Shown: piece by piece, positions 5,988 to 13,930 of the stretch
Layout: each line of letters begins with the position of its first letter
How positions within the stretch are numbered: position 1 is the first letter of the stretch
DNA from: DASVEE01 sp036399695
Lineage (GTDB): Bacteria; Acidobacteriota; Thermoanaerobaculia; Gp7-AA8
DNA length: 13,948 nucleotides
Assembly (NCBI GenBank): GCA_036399695.1
Contig: DASWMP010000312.1
Span: 1 to 13,948, forward strand
Direction of reading: 5' to 3'
Position numbers and translations under genes: made by a program
The notes under the pieces: model-generated
Told to the model about the DNA's origin: nothing
What the model saw: only the letters and a program-made list of their open reading frames with translations
The model's database searches: none

Positions 5988-7351
5988 TCGCCACGCTGAC
6001 CGTCATCGCCCTGGCGATCGCGCTCGGCTGGCCGATCGCAACGCGGCTCGACCCCGAGCGCCAGTGGACCGCACGCGCCGGTGAAGCGTTCCTCTTCGGC
6101 GCCGGCGTCCTCTGGGCCATCACGCTGCTGCTGGATGTGACGGGGCTGGGGTGGGCGCGGGTGACGCTGGCGATCGCGGTGGTGGTCGCGTTAGCCGTTG
6201 TCCGTTTCCCGTTGTCCGCTGTCCGTGCTGCGCTTCACGACGATCGCCGCGCAGCGGAGCACGGAAAACGGACAACGGAAAACGGAAAACGGACAACGGA
6301 CAACGGGCAACGCCCAGCGGAAAATGGCCAACGCTTCTTCGCCATTCAGCATTCAACATTCAACATTCAACATTCCCGCTTCTCCCTCCTCGACCTCCTC
6401 ACCCTCATCCCCATCGCCGGGTACACGCTCCTCGCCACGGCCGCCGCGCCATGGGAGTTCGACTACCTCACGGACTTTGGTCTGAAGGCTCGCCAGTTCT
6501 TCGAGCAGGGGGGGATCGACTGGACGTATCTGCGCGGCCACGAGCACGTCGTCAGCTTCCATCCCGACTATCCGCTGCTGCTGCCGCTGCTGTTCGCGGA
6601 CGTCTCGATCGTGGCAGGGGAGTGGACGGACCACTGGCTCGGGCTCTTCAACGTGGCTTTCGGCGTGGCGTTGATTCTGGTGCTGCGGGCGGAGGTCGCG
6701 CGCGAGCGTCATCAGGCGGCGCTGGCGACGTTCATCCTGGCGCCGCTGGCGCTCTCCCCCTGGATCGGGCTCGCCGACGGTCCGCTCACGGCGTACATCA
6801 CCGCGGCGGTGCTGGCCATCCGTCGCGGTGCCGTCACGACCGGCGCGGTGCTCCTCGGCCTGGCCGCGTCGACGAAGAACGAAGGGCTCTCGATGATCGT
6901 GGCCGCCGCGCTGGCGATGCTCGTCGCTGGGCGGGCGCGCGAGCTGGTGCGGCTCTGGCCCGCCGTGGCGATCCCGCTGCCGTGGCTCGTGCTGCGCGGG
7001 GTGCATGGGTTGGCGAACGACCTCGCCTCCGGCAGCGTGGGCGAGCGGCTGACGAACATGCTCGCGAAGCCGCGGCTCTTCCTCTCCACGCTGGCCAAGT
7101 ACCCCGCCGGCAAGCGCTGGCTCTGGCTCGGCATCGCCGTGGCGTTCGTCCTGCGCGGACGGGCCATCCTCACGCGCGACCGCTTCGCCGTCACCGCCGC
7201 GCTGCTGCAGTTCGTCTTCTACCTCGGCGCGTACCTGACGACGCCGCACGATCTCGAATGGCACATCCAGTGGTCGTGGGACCGCCTGGTCAGCCACCTC
7301 GCGCCGCTCTTCGCCTTCGTGGCCACCTCGGCGCTGCTGGAGGTCGAGTGA
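5984..7351 (+). CDS. Polytopic GT-C-like membrane protein with in-frame repeat insertion
   Basis: The 455-residue product is hydrophobic, with roughly ten membrane segments. After membrane segments near 1-73 and about 134-152 comes a loop with acidic residues (FDYLTDFG, near 159-166) and H193-PDYPLLLPLL, then KNEG at 298-301. An acidic first loop and this arrangement are typical of GT-C transferases that use lipid-linked sugars, so sugar transfer to an envelope glycan, lipid or protein is likely, but the substrate is unknown. Residues about 70-131 are not family sequence: they translate a repeat block inserted in frame (NGKRTTE/NGKRTTD/NGQRPAE heptads, then IQHSTFN/IQHSRFS). The ATG at 5984 overlaps the previous stop as ATGA; the stop overlaps the next start as GTGA. 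Confidence 0.75.
   Translation: MIATLTVIALAIALGWPIATRLDPERQWTARAGEAFLFGAGVLWAITLLLDVTGLGWARVTLAIAVVVALAVVRFPLSAVRAALHDDRRAAEHGKRTTENGKRTTDNGQRPAENGQRFFAIQHSTFNIQHSRFSLLDLLTLIPIAGYTLLATAAAPWEFDYLTDFGLKARQFFEQGGIDWTYLRGHEHVVSFHPDYPLLLPLLFADVSIVAGEWTDHWLGLFNVAFGVALILVLRAEVARERHQAALATFILAPLALSPWIGLADGPLTAYITAAVLAIRRGAVTTGAVLLGLAASTKNEGLSMIVAAALAMLVAGRARELVRLWPAVAIPLPWLVLRGVHGLANDLASGSVGERLTNMLAKPRLFLSTLAKYPAGKRWLWLGIAVAFVLRGRAILTRDRFAVTAALLQFVFYLGAYLTTPHDLEWHIQWSWDRLVSHLAPLFAFVATSALLEVE
6190..6375. repeat. Heptamer repeats and imperfect hairpin inside a membrane-protein gene
   Basis: 6196-6233 (CGTTGTCCGTTTCCCGTTGT...) is an imperfect reverse complement of 6249-6298 (GCGCAGCGGAGCACGG...), with a short centre of about 15 bp. 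The right arm runs on as tandem ACGGAAA/ACGGACA heptamers to about 6310. A second family, CATTCAA, follows at 6343-6375 in 4.7 copies. The block is about 186 bp, a multiple of three, and carries no stop in the gene's frame; 7-bp repeats read as 7-residue repeats in any frame. Confidence 0.85.
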
Positions 7352-8877
7352 GCGACCGCCGCGCGGCCGTCTGGCTGTTCGTCCTGGTGTTCGTCGCCTA
7401 CGCCTGGTTCTTCGGCGGCGCCGGCTGGAACCAGAACTCGACCTTCGACCTGACGCGCGCGCTCGTCGAGCAGCAGACTATCCGCATCGACGGCTTCCCG
7501 CCGAACACCGGCGACTACGCGCGCGTCGACGGCCGCATCTATTCGAACAAGCCGCCGGGCCTGTCGCTGCTCGCGGCCATTCCGTACGCGCTGGCCTACG
7601 CGGTCGAGTCAGACCCCGCCGCGCCGATGACGCAGATCCGCAACCTGTATTTCGTGACGGTGACGACCTGCGCGACCACCGGCGCCCTGCTCATCGCCGC
7701 GTTCTTTCTCTACGCGCGCGGCATCGGCGCGAGCCGCGTGGCGTCGCTCGCGGTGTCGTTGGCGCTGGCGTTCGGGACGTATCTATTTGCCTTCTCCACG
7801 CTCTTCTTCGCGCACGTGCCGAGCGCCTGCTTTCTCTTTCTCTCGTTTGCGCTCGCACGCAAACGGCCGCTGCTCTCCGGCACTGCTGCCGGTCTGGCCG
7901 TGCTGTGCAACTACACGTCGGTGCTGGCGTTGCCGGCGATTGCGTTGCTGGTGGTGGCGGGGCGGGGCACGATGGGACCGATGGGACAGATGGACGAGGA
8001 GCATGCCTCCCGGCCCACCGCCCAACCGCCCCACCGCCCAACCGCCCAACTCCTGCGCTGGGCTGCCGGCGGCGCGCCGTTCGCGCTGATCCTCGGCGCG
8101 TATCACCAGGCTGCCTTCGGCTCGCCGTTCAAGAGCGCGACGGAGATGCAGAATCCGATGTTCAATCAGCAGGAGCTCCTCTTCGGGTTCCTCGGCATCC
8201 CGAAGCTCAGCGTCCTCTACGAGCTGACGTTCGGCCCCTATCGCGGGCTCTTCTTCCTTTCGCCGGTCCTGCTGGCAGCGTTCGCCGGGGCGTTCTACAT
8301 GGCCAAGCGCAAAGAGCTGCGCCGCGAGCTCGCCGCCATCGCCTTCATCGTCGTGTCGCTCTTCCTCATGAACGCCTCGTTCAACGGGTGGCACGGCGGC
8401 GCCGCCATCGGCCCTCGCTACATCCTGAGCGTCGTCCCCTTCCTCGGCGTGCTGATGCTCTTCGCGCCCGTCCGGCTGCGCAGCGTCTGGATCGCCCTGG
8501 CCGTCGTCTCGTTCGCCTTCAACTTCGTGGCCGTGGCGGTGAACCCGATGCCGTCCTGGAAGATCGAGCGCCCGGTCGACCGGTACCTGATCCCGCTCTT
8601 CGTCACCGGCCGCCTCGGCGACGAGCCGCTGACGAACCCCGTCCCTGACTGGAAGCTGATGCTCGGCCACGTCTCCGTGCTCTCGCAGGCGCCGGACGAA
8701 GGCTATCCGTTCATGCACCACCCGGCGGGCTCGCGCGAGTCCTTCTGGTCGAGCTTCAACCTCGGCGAGCTGCTCTGGCCCGGCTCGCCGCTCTCTACGC
8801 TGCCGGTGCTTTTGTGGATTGGTGGCGGCGCCCTCAGGCTGCTCCGGACGCTCCGCGTCGGACGTATTCCGAGGTAA
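7348..8877 (+). CDS. Polytopic GT-C-like glycosyltransferase-type membrane protein
   Basis: The 509-residue product has a membrane segment at about 5-25, an outside loop with YSNKPPGLSLL at residues 65-75, and about ten further membrane segments. S-x-x-PPG in the first long loop is common in GT39/ArnT-like transferases, so transfer from a polyprenyl-linked sugar is the likely chemistry; the acceptor is unknown. Conserved-looking parts are HVPSACFLFLSFALA, NYTSVLALPA and SFNGWHGGAAIGPRYILSVVPFLG, the last resembling the C-terminal region of related acidobacterial-type proteins. Residues about 207-236 translate a repeat insertion (GTMGPMGQMDEE, then RPTAQPPHRPTAQ). The GTG at 7348 is chosen because it overlaps the previous stop as GTGA; the open frame further upstream is the out-of-frame preceding gene. 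Confidence 0.75.
   Translation: MSDRRAAVWLFVLVFVAYAWFFGGAGWNQNSTFDLTRALVEQQTIRIDGFPPNTGDYARVDGRIYSNKPPGLSLLAAIPYALAYAVESDPAAPMTQIRNLYFVTVTTCATTGALLIAAFFLYARGIGASRVASLAVSLALAFGTYLFAFSTLFFAHVPSACFLFLSFALARKRPLLSGTAAGLAVLCNYTSVLALPAIALLVVAGRGTMGPMGQMDEEHASRPTAQPPHRPTAQLLRWAAGGAPFALILGAYHQAAFGSPFKSATEMQNPMFNQQELLFGFLGIPKLSVLYELTFGPYRGLFFLSPVLLAAFAGAFYMAKRKELRRELAAIAFIVVSLFLMNASFNGWHGGAAIGPRYILSVVPFLGVLMLFAPVRLRSVWIALAVVSFAFNFVAVAVNPMPSWKIERPVDRYLIPLFVTGRLGDEPLTNPVPDWKLMLGHVSVLSQAPDEGYPFMHHPAGSRESFWSSFNLGELLWPGSPLSTLPVLLWIGGGALRLLRTLRVGRIPR
7971..8050. repeat. Two simple-repeat families inside a membrane-protein gene
   Basis: 7971-7995 holds about 2.7 copies of GATGGGACC-like 9-mers; 8014-8050 holds CCCAACCG-type octamers (with CCCACCG variants). 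The octamer family is the same as in the 34-bp arms at 1451 and 1715. The 17-mer CGATGGGACAGATGGAC at 7979-7995 recurs exactly at 13727-13743. The reading frame stays open. Confidence 0.85.
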
Positions 8878-8909
8878 GGGAAAGTGCCGTTCATGTCACT
8901 CCTAACGGT

Positions 8910-11900
8910 ATGCGCCAGTTTTGCCGCCTCCTCCTGCTCGTCACGCTCGCGGCTGTTGCGGTCCCACCGGTAGAGGGGCAGGTCGTAAGCTGGCCCTTTC
9001 CCGATCGGGGCGTGCACACACCGGTCAGTGGCGACATCACCATTCCGTCGCGGTGGCGCGCCATGAACTCACCGTACGTCGTGACGCGCGACGTCTACGT
9101 TTACTCCACGCTCACGATCGAGCCCGGCACGGTCATCAAATTCGCCACCGGGACGAGCCTCACCGTCCGCACTGGCGGGACGCTGACGGCAAACGGTACG
9201 ACGTCGCAGCCGATCATCTTCACCTCGATCAAGGACGACTCGGCCGGCTACGACACCAACATCGACGAAGGCGCGAGCAGCCCGGCGCCCGGCGACTGGG
9301 CGCGGCTGGCCATCGAAGGACACCGCGACGTCGACGGCGTTCACCAGGCCTTCGGCAGCCTCACGAACGTCGTCATCCGCTACGGGCAACTGGTGAGCGT
9401 CCGCTTCTCCGCCCCGGTGCTGCGCGACCTCGACGTCAGCTCGATGTCACTCGACGGCCTGTATCTCGATACGCCGCCACGGGTGCCGTACGTCCTCGAG
9501 CGGCTCCGCTTCACGAACAACAAGCACCACCTCTACCTGTACGCCGTGCCGTCGTCGACGACGATCCGCGACAGCATCTTCCGCGGCGCGACCGGCCTTT
9601 CGGCCATCGACGCGGCCGAGAACACCGCCGCTTCTCTGATCGGCAATTCCATCGACGACAACGGCGGTCCCCTCGGTAACCTCTTCGCCGCCATCAAGGT
9701 CTACGGGAGCCCGCTCGTCCTCCGCTACAACTCGATCACCAACAACCGCAACTCGCAGGGAGTCTCGCGCGCCATCGACAGTTGCTGCACGACCGTCGAC
9801 GCGCGCAACAACTGGTGGGGCTCCACGAGCGGGCCGGAAGTGCAGTACCAGGCGGAGACGGGCGGCGGCAGCCAGATCACCCAATACGTGCAGTACGACG
9901 ACTGGCTCGGCAAGTCGTGGATCGAGGAGCACAAGAAGGGGAGCTTTCCCTGGACGCTGAAGGCCGGCGCCGGGACGGACGTGGCGACCGGCAACTTCGT
10001 CCTGACGGAGCGCGACCTCTCGATCTCCACGATCGGCTTCCCACTCGAGATCACCCGCACGTACAACAACAAGCTCGCCGGCAACACGCTGAGCGACATG
10101 GGCGTCGGCTGGACGTGGAGCTACGGCACGAAGCTGGAGACGAACGTCGATACGCACGGCGTGGTCTGGGAGCGCGCCGACGGGGCCAAGAGCTACTTCA
10201 AGCGCCTGCCGGACGGCACGTTCGCCGGGGAGGAAGGCATCTTCGAGAAGCTCGTCTGGGATGCCTCCATCGGCTCGTACCGGCTGACGTTCAAGGACCA
10301 GAGCGTCTGGCTCTTCGACGCATCCGGCAAGCTCACGCGACAGCTCGACCAGGACGGCAACGTCACGGTGATCAGCCGCGACGGGAGCGGCCGGATCGTC
10401 ACCATCACCGAGCCGACGGGGCGCACGCTGACCTTCGGCTACAACGGCGCCTACATTTCCCGCATCACCGATCCGCTCGGGCGGACGTACGACTACGCGC
10501 GCGGCGGGAACAACGCCATCACGAGCGTGACGAAACGCGACGGCAGCGGCGTCCTTTTCGCCACCTGCATTTACGGCTACACCGGGCCTGCCTCGGCCAT
10601 GACGAGCCTGACGGACTGCGACGGCAACGTCCTCACGCAGACCTTCGACTCCGTCAACCGTGTCACCACGCAGCGCTTCAACGGGAACAACCAGATCCGC
10701 TTCGTCTACGGCCCGGGCTCCGACTCCTGGACCGGTCTCTGGTTTCCCCAGTACACGACCGGCGTCTTCGATACGCGCAACCGCGCACACGTCTACTCCT
10801 ACACCTCGAGCAACAAGGTCTTCGAGCACCTGCGCGAGCAGTCGATCATCGGCGGGCAGTACTACTGGTACACCGAGGATCGCTGGAGCTATACGCATTA
10901 CCTCGCCGGCACGCACACCGACATCGAAGGGAGGCAGACCCTCCGCGTCTACGATTGGGCCAACGGGAACGTCAAGCAGCTCACCGAGCCGGGAGGACGG
11001 ACGACGTCCTACCAGTACGACGGCTGGAACAACCGTATCTCGGCATCCGACAACCTCGCCCGCACCACCCGCTACGAGTACGACGCCGAGCAGCACCTGA
11101 CGAAGACCATCGACCCGCTGGGGCACGAGACGGTCACGACCTACTACGCGAACGGCCTGCCGCAGACCGTCACCGACCCGCGCGGGAACACCACTACGTA
11201 CACCTACGACACGTGGGGCTATCTGGCCAGCAGCACGAACGCGCTCGGGGAGACGACGCGCTTCGTCCACGATGCCGCCGGACGCCGCCTCTCCGAGACG
11301 AACGCCGCGGGCGAGAGCACCTCGTTCTTCTACGACGGCCGCGACAACGTGCGGCGGGTGAGCAACGCCTTCGGCGACACCCAGACTTTCTACGACGGGT
11401 TCGGACGCAAGACGCAGGTCATTGACGCGGAAGGGCGGGCCACCACCTGGTTGTACGACGATACGCGCAACGCGCTCTGGAAGACGATCGACGCGAAAGG
11501 CGGAACCGTCGAGCTGCTGCGCGACTTCTACGCCGGCAACGTCGTCGAGGTGCGCGATCCGAAAGGACACGCCACCAACTTCACGTACGACGATTTCAAT
11601 CGCCGCACGTCGGAGACCGACGCGAACGGACGCACCACCCGGATCGAGTATTTTCCCTCGGGACGGATCGCCCGCTCGATCGATGCGGCGCAGGCCGCCA
11701 CCACGTACGAGTACGACTATCCCGGCCAGTTGACGCGCGTGAACTACCCCGACGGCGCCGTCGCGCAGTTCGCCTACGACGGTGTCGGCAACCGGACCTC
11801 GATGACCGACTGGACCGGCACGACGAACTGGACGTACGACGAGCTGGATCGCGTCCGCCGCGTGACCCGTACCTCGTGGGCCGTGCCGCTCGATTACGTG

Positions 11901-13457
11901 TACGACGACGCCGGCAATCTCAGCTCCATCGTCTATGAAGACGCGAAGCCGGTCCGCTACCGCTATGACCGGGCCAACCGGCTGATCAGCGTGATCGACT
12001 GGCAGGGGAGGACGACCACTTATCGCTACGATCTCGCCGGCCGGATCGCCGGCTACACCTACCCTAACGGCGTCGCGGCGGCGCAGACGTACGACGGCAT
12101 CGGCCGCGTACGCCGCCTCGATTACTCCCGCGGCAACCTGACGATCGGTACGTTCGACTATGACTACGACCGCGTCGGCAACCGCCGCTGGAAGCGCCGC
12201 ACGGACGGGCTGTTCGAGAGCTATGAATACGACGAGTTGTACCGCCTGACCCGCGCCACCTACCCGAACGGCGACACCACCAGCTACACGTACGACGCGG
12301 CCGGCAACCGGCTGACTTCGACGAGCAACGGCTTCGTGCAGAGCTACGCCTACGACAATGCCGACCAGCTCCTCGGCTACTCGTGGGACGCGAACGGCCA
12401 GCTCGCCGGCACGCCGGACAAGAGCTACACCTGGGATGCCCGGCACAAGCTGGCGCGCATGATCGACCAGATCGGCGCGACGGACTTTGTCTACGACGCG
12501 GACGGCGATCGCATCCGCGCCACCCGCGCCGGAAGGACGACGAATTACGCGGTCAACTCGGTACCCAAACACGCCGAGGTGGTGATGGAACAGACGAACG
12601 GCGTGACCACGTACCACGTCTACGGCCACGACCTGCTCTACAGCATCGAGAACGGCACGCCGCACTACCTGCACAACGACGCGCTGGGCAGCGTGGCCGC
12701 GGTGTCGAACGACGCCGGGAACCGCGAGAGTACGTTCGAGTACGACGTCTTCGGCCTCGGCCGCAACGGCAGCGGCGGGTTCTACTGGCCGTCGCATCGG
12801 TTCACTGGAGAGGAGCAGGAGCCGCAGAACCTGACGTACCTCCGCGCCCGCTACTACGACCCCCACACCGCCCGCTTCCTGAGCCGCGACCCGTTCCCGA
12901 TCGACGCCATGGACACGCAGTCGGTGAACCGGTACGCGTACGTGAAGAACAACCCGACGAATTATGTGGATCCGAGCGGGGAGTGGGGGCTTCGGTCTCT
13001 GCTTGACGGAACTCGCGCACGACTGCAGAACCTGCGCGATCGTGTGGTCGCCCGAGTCTATACAGAGCCCGTAAGAAAAATTCAGACCTCGTTGAACATC
13101 TACAAGGAGGTCGCTCGAGGGAACGTGGGCGCCGGAGCCTCGGATGCAAAGCGCCACGCTGAAGCGGCTCGTCGAACGACGCAGGAGGTCGGTCTCGGCA
13201 CGGCGCTGCTCCTTGGGACCGGCAACGAAGTAGTTGCGCTCGGACTCGGACGGAACGGCCCGGCCGAGTCGCTCATGGACTTGTATAACAACACCGTGGG
13301 GATGGTCGCGGGTGCGCGCGGTCGAGACGCGGTGGACGATCGCTGGTTGCTGGTCTTGCCACAAGGTTACGTGGATTTTGATCGCCAGACATGGCAGGTG
13401 TTCAACCTGCTGATGCTCGGGCCGGTGCCCACAGCCGTCCGGTACGGGACGAGATAG
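8910..13457 (+). CDS. Secreted beta-helix/RHS-repeat protein with variable C-terminal tip (putative polymorphic toxin)
   Basis: The 1515-residue product has a Sec signal peptide (MRQFCRLLLLVTLAAVAVPP). A parallel beta-helix region (about 30-320) includes LTIEPGTVIKFATG and ends with NNWWGSTSGP near 301-310, a hallmark of such helices. A DUF6531-like module (about 355-425, GNFVLTERDLSISTIGFPLE) leads into many YD repeats (about 528-1265; e.g. TYDELDRVRRVTR, YDAAGNRLTS). The RHS core is at about 1314-1358: YYDPHTARFLSRDPF...VNRYAYVKNNPTNYVDPSGE. RHS cages enclose a C-terminal payload. Here the last about 157 residues change in character and codon use (AGA, AAA, ATT appear) and contain D1412-AKRH, N1439-E1440 and MDLYNNTVG at 1456. 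The ATG at 8910 is chosen for the signal peptide. There is no PAAR or VgrG link, and no immunity gene is recognised. Confidence 0.9.
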   Translation: MRQFCRLLLLVTLAAVAVPPVEGQVVSWPFPDRGVHTPVSGDITIPSRWRAMNSPYVVTRDVYVYSTLTIEPGTVIKFATGTSLTVRTGGTLTANGTTSQPIIFTSIKDDSAGYDTNIDEGASSPAPGDWARLAIEGHRDVDGVHQAFGSLTNVVIRYGQLVSVRFSAPVLRDLDVSSMSLDGLYLDTPPRVPYVLERLRFTNNKHHLYLYAVPSSTTIRDSIFRGATGLSAIDAAENTAASLIGNSIDDNGGPLGNLFAAIKVYGSPLVLRYNSITNNRNSQGVSRAIDSCCTTVDARNNWWGSTSGPEVQYQAETGGGSQITQYVQYDDWLGKSWIEEHKKGSFPWTLKAGAGTDVATGNFVLTERDLSISTIGFPLEITRTYNNKLAGNTLSDMGVGWTWSYGTKLETNVDTHGVVWERADGAKSYFKRLPDGTFAGEEGIFEKLVWDASIGSYRLTFKDQSVWLFDASGKLTRQLDQDGNVTVISRDGSGRIVTITEPTGRTLTFGYNGAYISRITDPLGRTYDYARGGNNAITSVTKRDGSGVLFATCIYGYTGPASAMTSLTDCDGNVLTQTFDSVNRVTTQRFNGNNQIRFVYGPGSDSWTGLWFPQYTTGVFDTRNRAHVYSYTSSNKVFEHLREQSIIGGQYYWYTEDRWSYTHYLAGTHTDIEGRQTLRVYDWANGNVKQLTEPGGRTTSYQYDGWNNRISASDNLARTTRYEYDAEQHLTKTIDPLGHETVTTYYANGLPQTVTDPRGNTTTYTYDTWGYLASSTNALGETTRFVHDAAGRRLSETNAAGESTSFFYDGRDNVRRVSNAFGDTQTFYDGFGRKTQVIDAEGRATTWLYDDTRNALWKTIDAKGGTVELLRDFYAGNVVEVRDPKGHATNFTYDDFNRRTSETDANGRTTRIEYFPSGRIARSIDAAQAATTYEYDYPGQLTRVNYPDGAVAQFAYDGVGNRTSMTDWTGTTNWTYDELDRVRRVTRTSWAVPLDYVYDDAGNLSSIVYEDAKPVRYRYDRANRLISVIDWQGRTTTYRYDLAGRIAGYTYPNGVAAAQTYDGIGRVRRLDYSRGNLTIGTFDYDYDRVGNRRWKRRTDGLFESYEYDELYRLTRATYPNGDTTSYTYDAAGNRLTSTSNGFVQSYAYDNADQLLGYSWDANGQLAGTPDKSYTWDARHKLARMIDQIGATDFVYDADGDRIRATRAGRTTNYAVNSVPKHAEVVMEQTNGVTTYHVYGHDLLYSIENGTPHYLHNDALGSVAAVSNDAGNRESTFEYDVFGLGRNGSGGFYWPSHRFTGEEQEPQNLTYLRARYYDPHTARFLSRDPFPIDAMDTQSVNRYAYVKNNPTNYVDPSGEWGLRSLLDGTRARLQNLRDRVVARVYTEPVRKIQTSLNIYKEVARGNVGAGASDAKRHAEAARRTTQEVGLGTALLLGTGNEVVALGLGRNGPAESLMDLYNNTVGMVAGARGRDAVDDRWLLVLPQGYVDFDRQTWQVFNLLMLGPVPTAVRYGTR

Positions 13458-13481
13458 ACACTCGTAGTCCGCGGCTGCTAC

Positions 13482-13859
13482 TCACGTCAGCGCCAGATAC
13501 TCGAGCGTCTCGCCGATTACGCCGCGCTCGATCTCGCGGTCGGGAGTCCAGCGGCCGTCGATCAGGCGCAGCTCGAACAGGATGGGGAAGCGCCGGCCCC
13601 GCGGGGCACGCTCCGCGTAACGAACGACAAGGTGATCACTGCCGGCCACGACGCGCAGGTCGAGATCGGGGAGGCGGCGCCGGAGGAAGCGTTCCAGTTC
13701 GGGCAAGCGGTGATTGTAGCGGAGCTCGATGGGACAGATGGACCTGAGGTACCGCCCGGACAGGGGGAGCGCCGCGCAGGGACCATCGAGCGTCCCGGCC
13801 GACGCCGCAATGGCGTTGACTTTAGATGTGGGACAGACACTCTTGTCTGTCCCGTGCAC
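13482..13859 (-). CDS. Small protein of unknown function, 5' end replaced or extended by repeat DNA
   Basis: The believable part is about 13482-13725, giving IELRYNHRLPELERFLRRRL...VVRYAERAPRGRRFPILFELRLIDGRWTP...GVIGETLEYLALT, a charged, soluble, roughly 80-residue domain with no family I recognise. Upstream of it the frame runs through the repeat at 13727-13743 and into hairpin repeats at 13826-13930, and I find no ATG, GTG or TTG near the start of the domain. The first usable codon is a GTG at 13857-13859, or a TTG at 13935-13937 within the repeat region. The gene may have lost its original start to a repeat insertion or borrowed one from it. It converges on the RHS gene with 24 bp between stops, so it is not an obvious immunity partner. 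Confidence 0.4.
   Translation of the reverse strand: MHGTDKSVCPTSKVNAIAASAGTLDGPCAALPLSGRYLRSICPIELRYNHRLPELERFLRRRLPDLDLRVVAGSDHLVVRYAERAPRGRRFPILFELRLIDGRWTPDREIERGVIGETLEYLALT
13727..13743. repeat. 17-bp repeat shared with 7979-7995
   Basis: CGATGGGACAGATGGAC, identical to the copy inside the second GT-C gene. It lies at the apparent N-terminal edge of the small minus-strand reading frame. Confidence 0.75.
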
Positions 13860-13930
13860 CCGAACGGCCGCTTGTCTGGAGGAATGGACCTCGGGGGTGG
13901 GCCGGACAGACAGGAGTGTCTGTCCCACAT
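13826..13930. repeat. Pair of inverted REP-like hairpins (BIME-like)
   Basis: 13826-13852 and 13904-13930 are reverse complements at 26 of 27 positions, separated by 51 bp. Each is itself a hairpin: GGGACAGACA (13830-13839) pairs with TGTCTGTCCC (13844-13853) around CTCT; GGACAGACA (13904-13912) pairs with TGTCTGTCC (13917-13925) around GGAG. The arrangement resembles a bacterial interspersed mosaic element. It covers the possible 5' end of the small minus-strand frame. Confidence 0.8.

Noticed and set aside
6151..7347. Upstream extension of the second GT-C gene
   Set aside because: It is the out-of-frame reading of the preceding gene; GTG at 7348 overlapping the stop is the better start.
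9447..13364. A 1305-codon open frame on the minus strand opposite the RHS gene
   Set aside because: It mirrors the plus-strand codon pattern of a high-GC gene, is Arg/Val/Ala-rich with no domain, and the plus strand has clear YD repeats and an RHS core.
13458..13859. Immunity gene for the RHS toxin tip
   Set aside because: The only frame is convergent on the opposite strand with a damaged-looking 5' end; immunity genes normally follow on the same strand.
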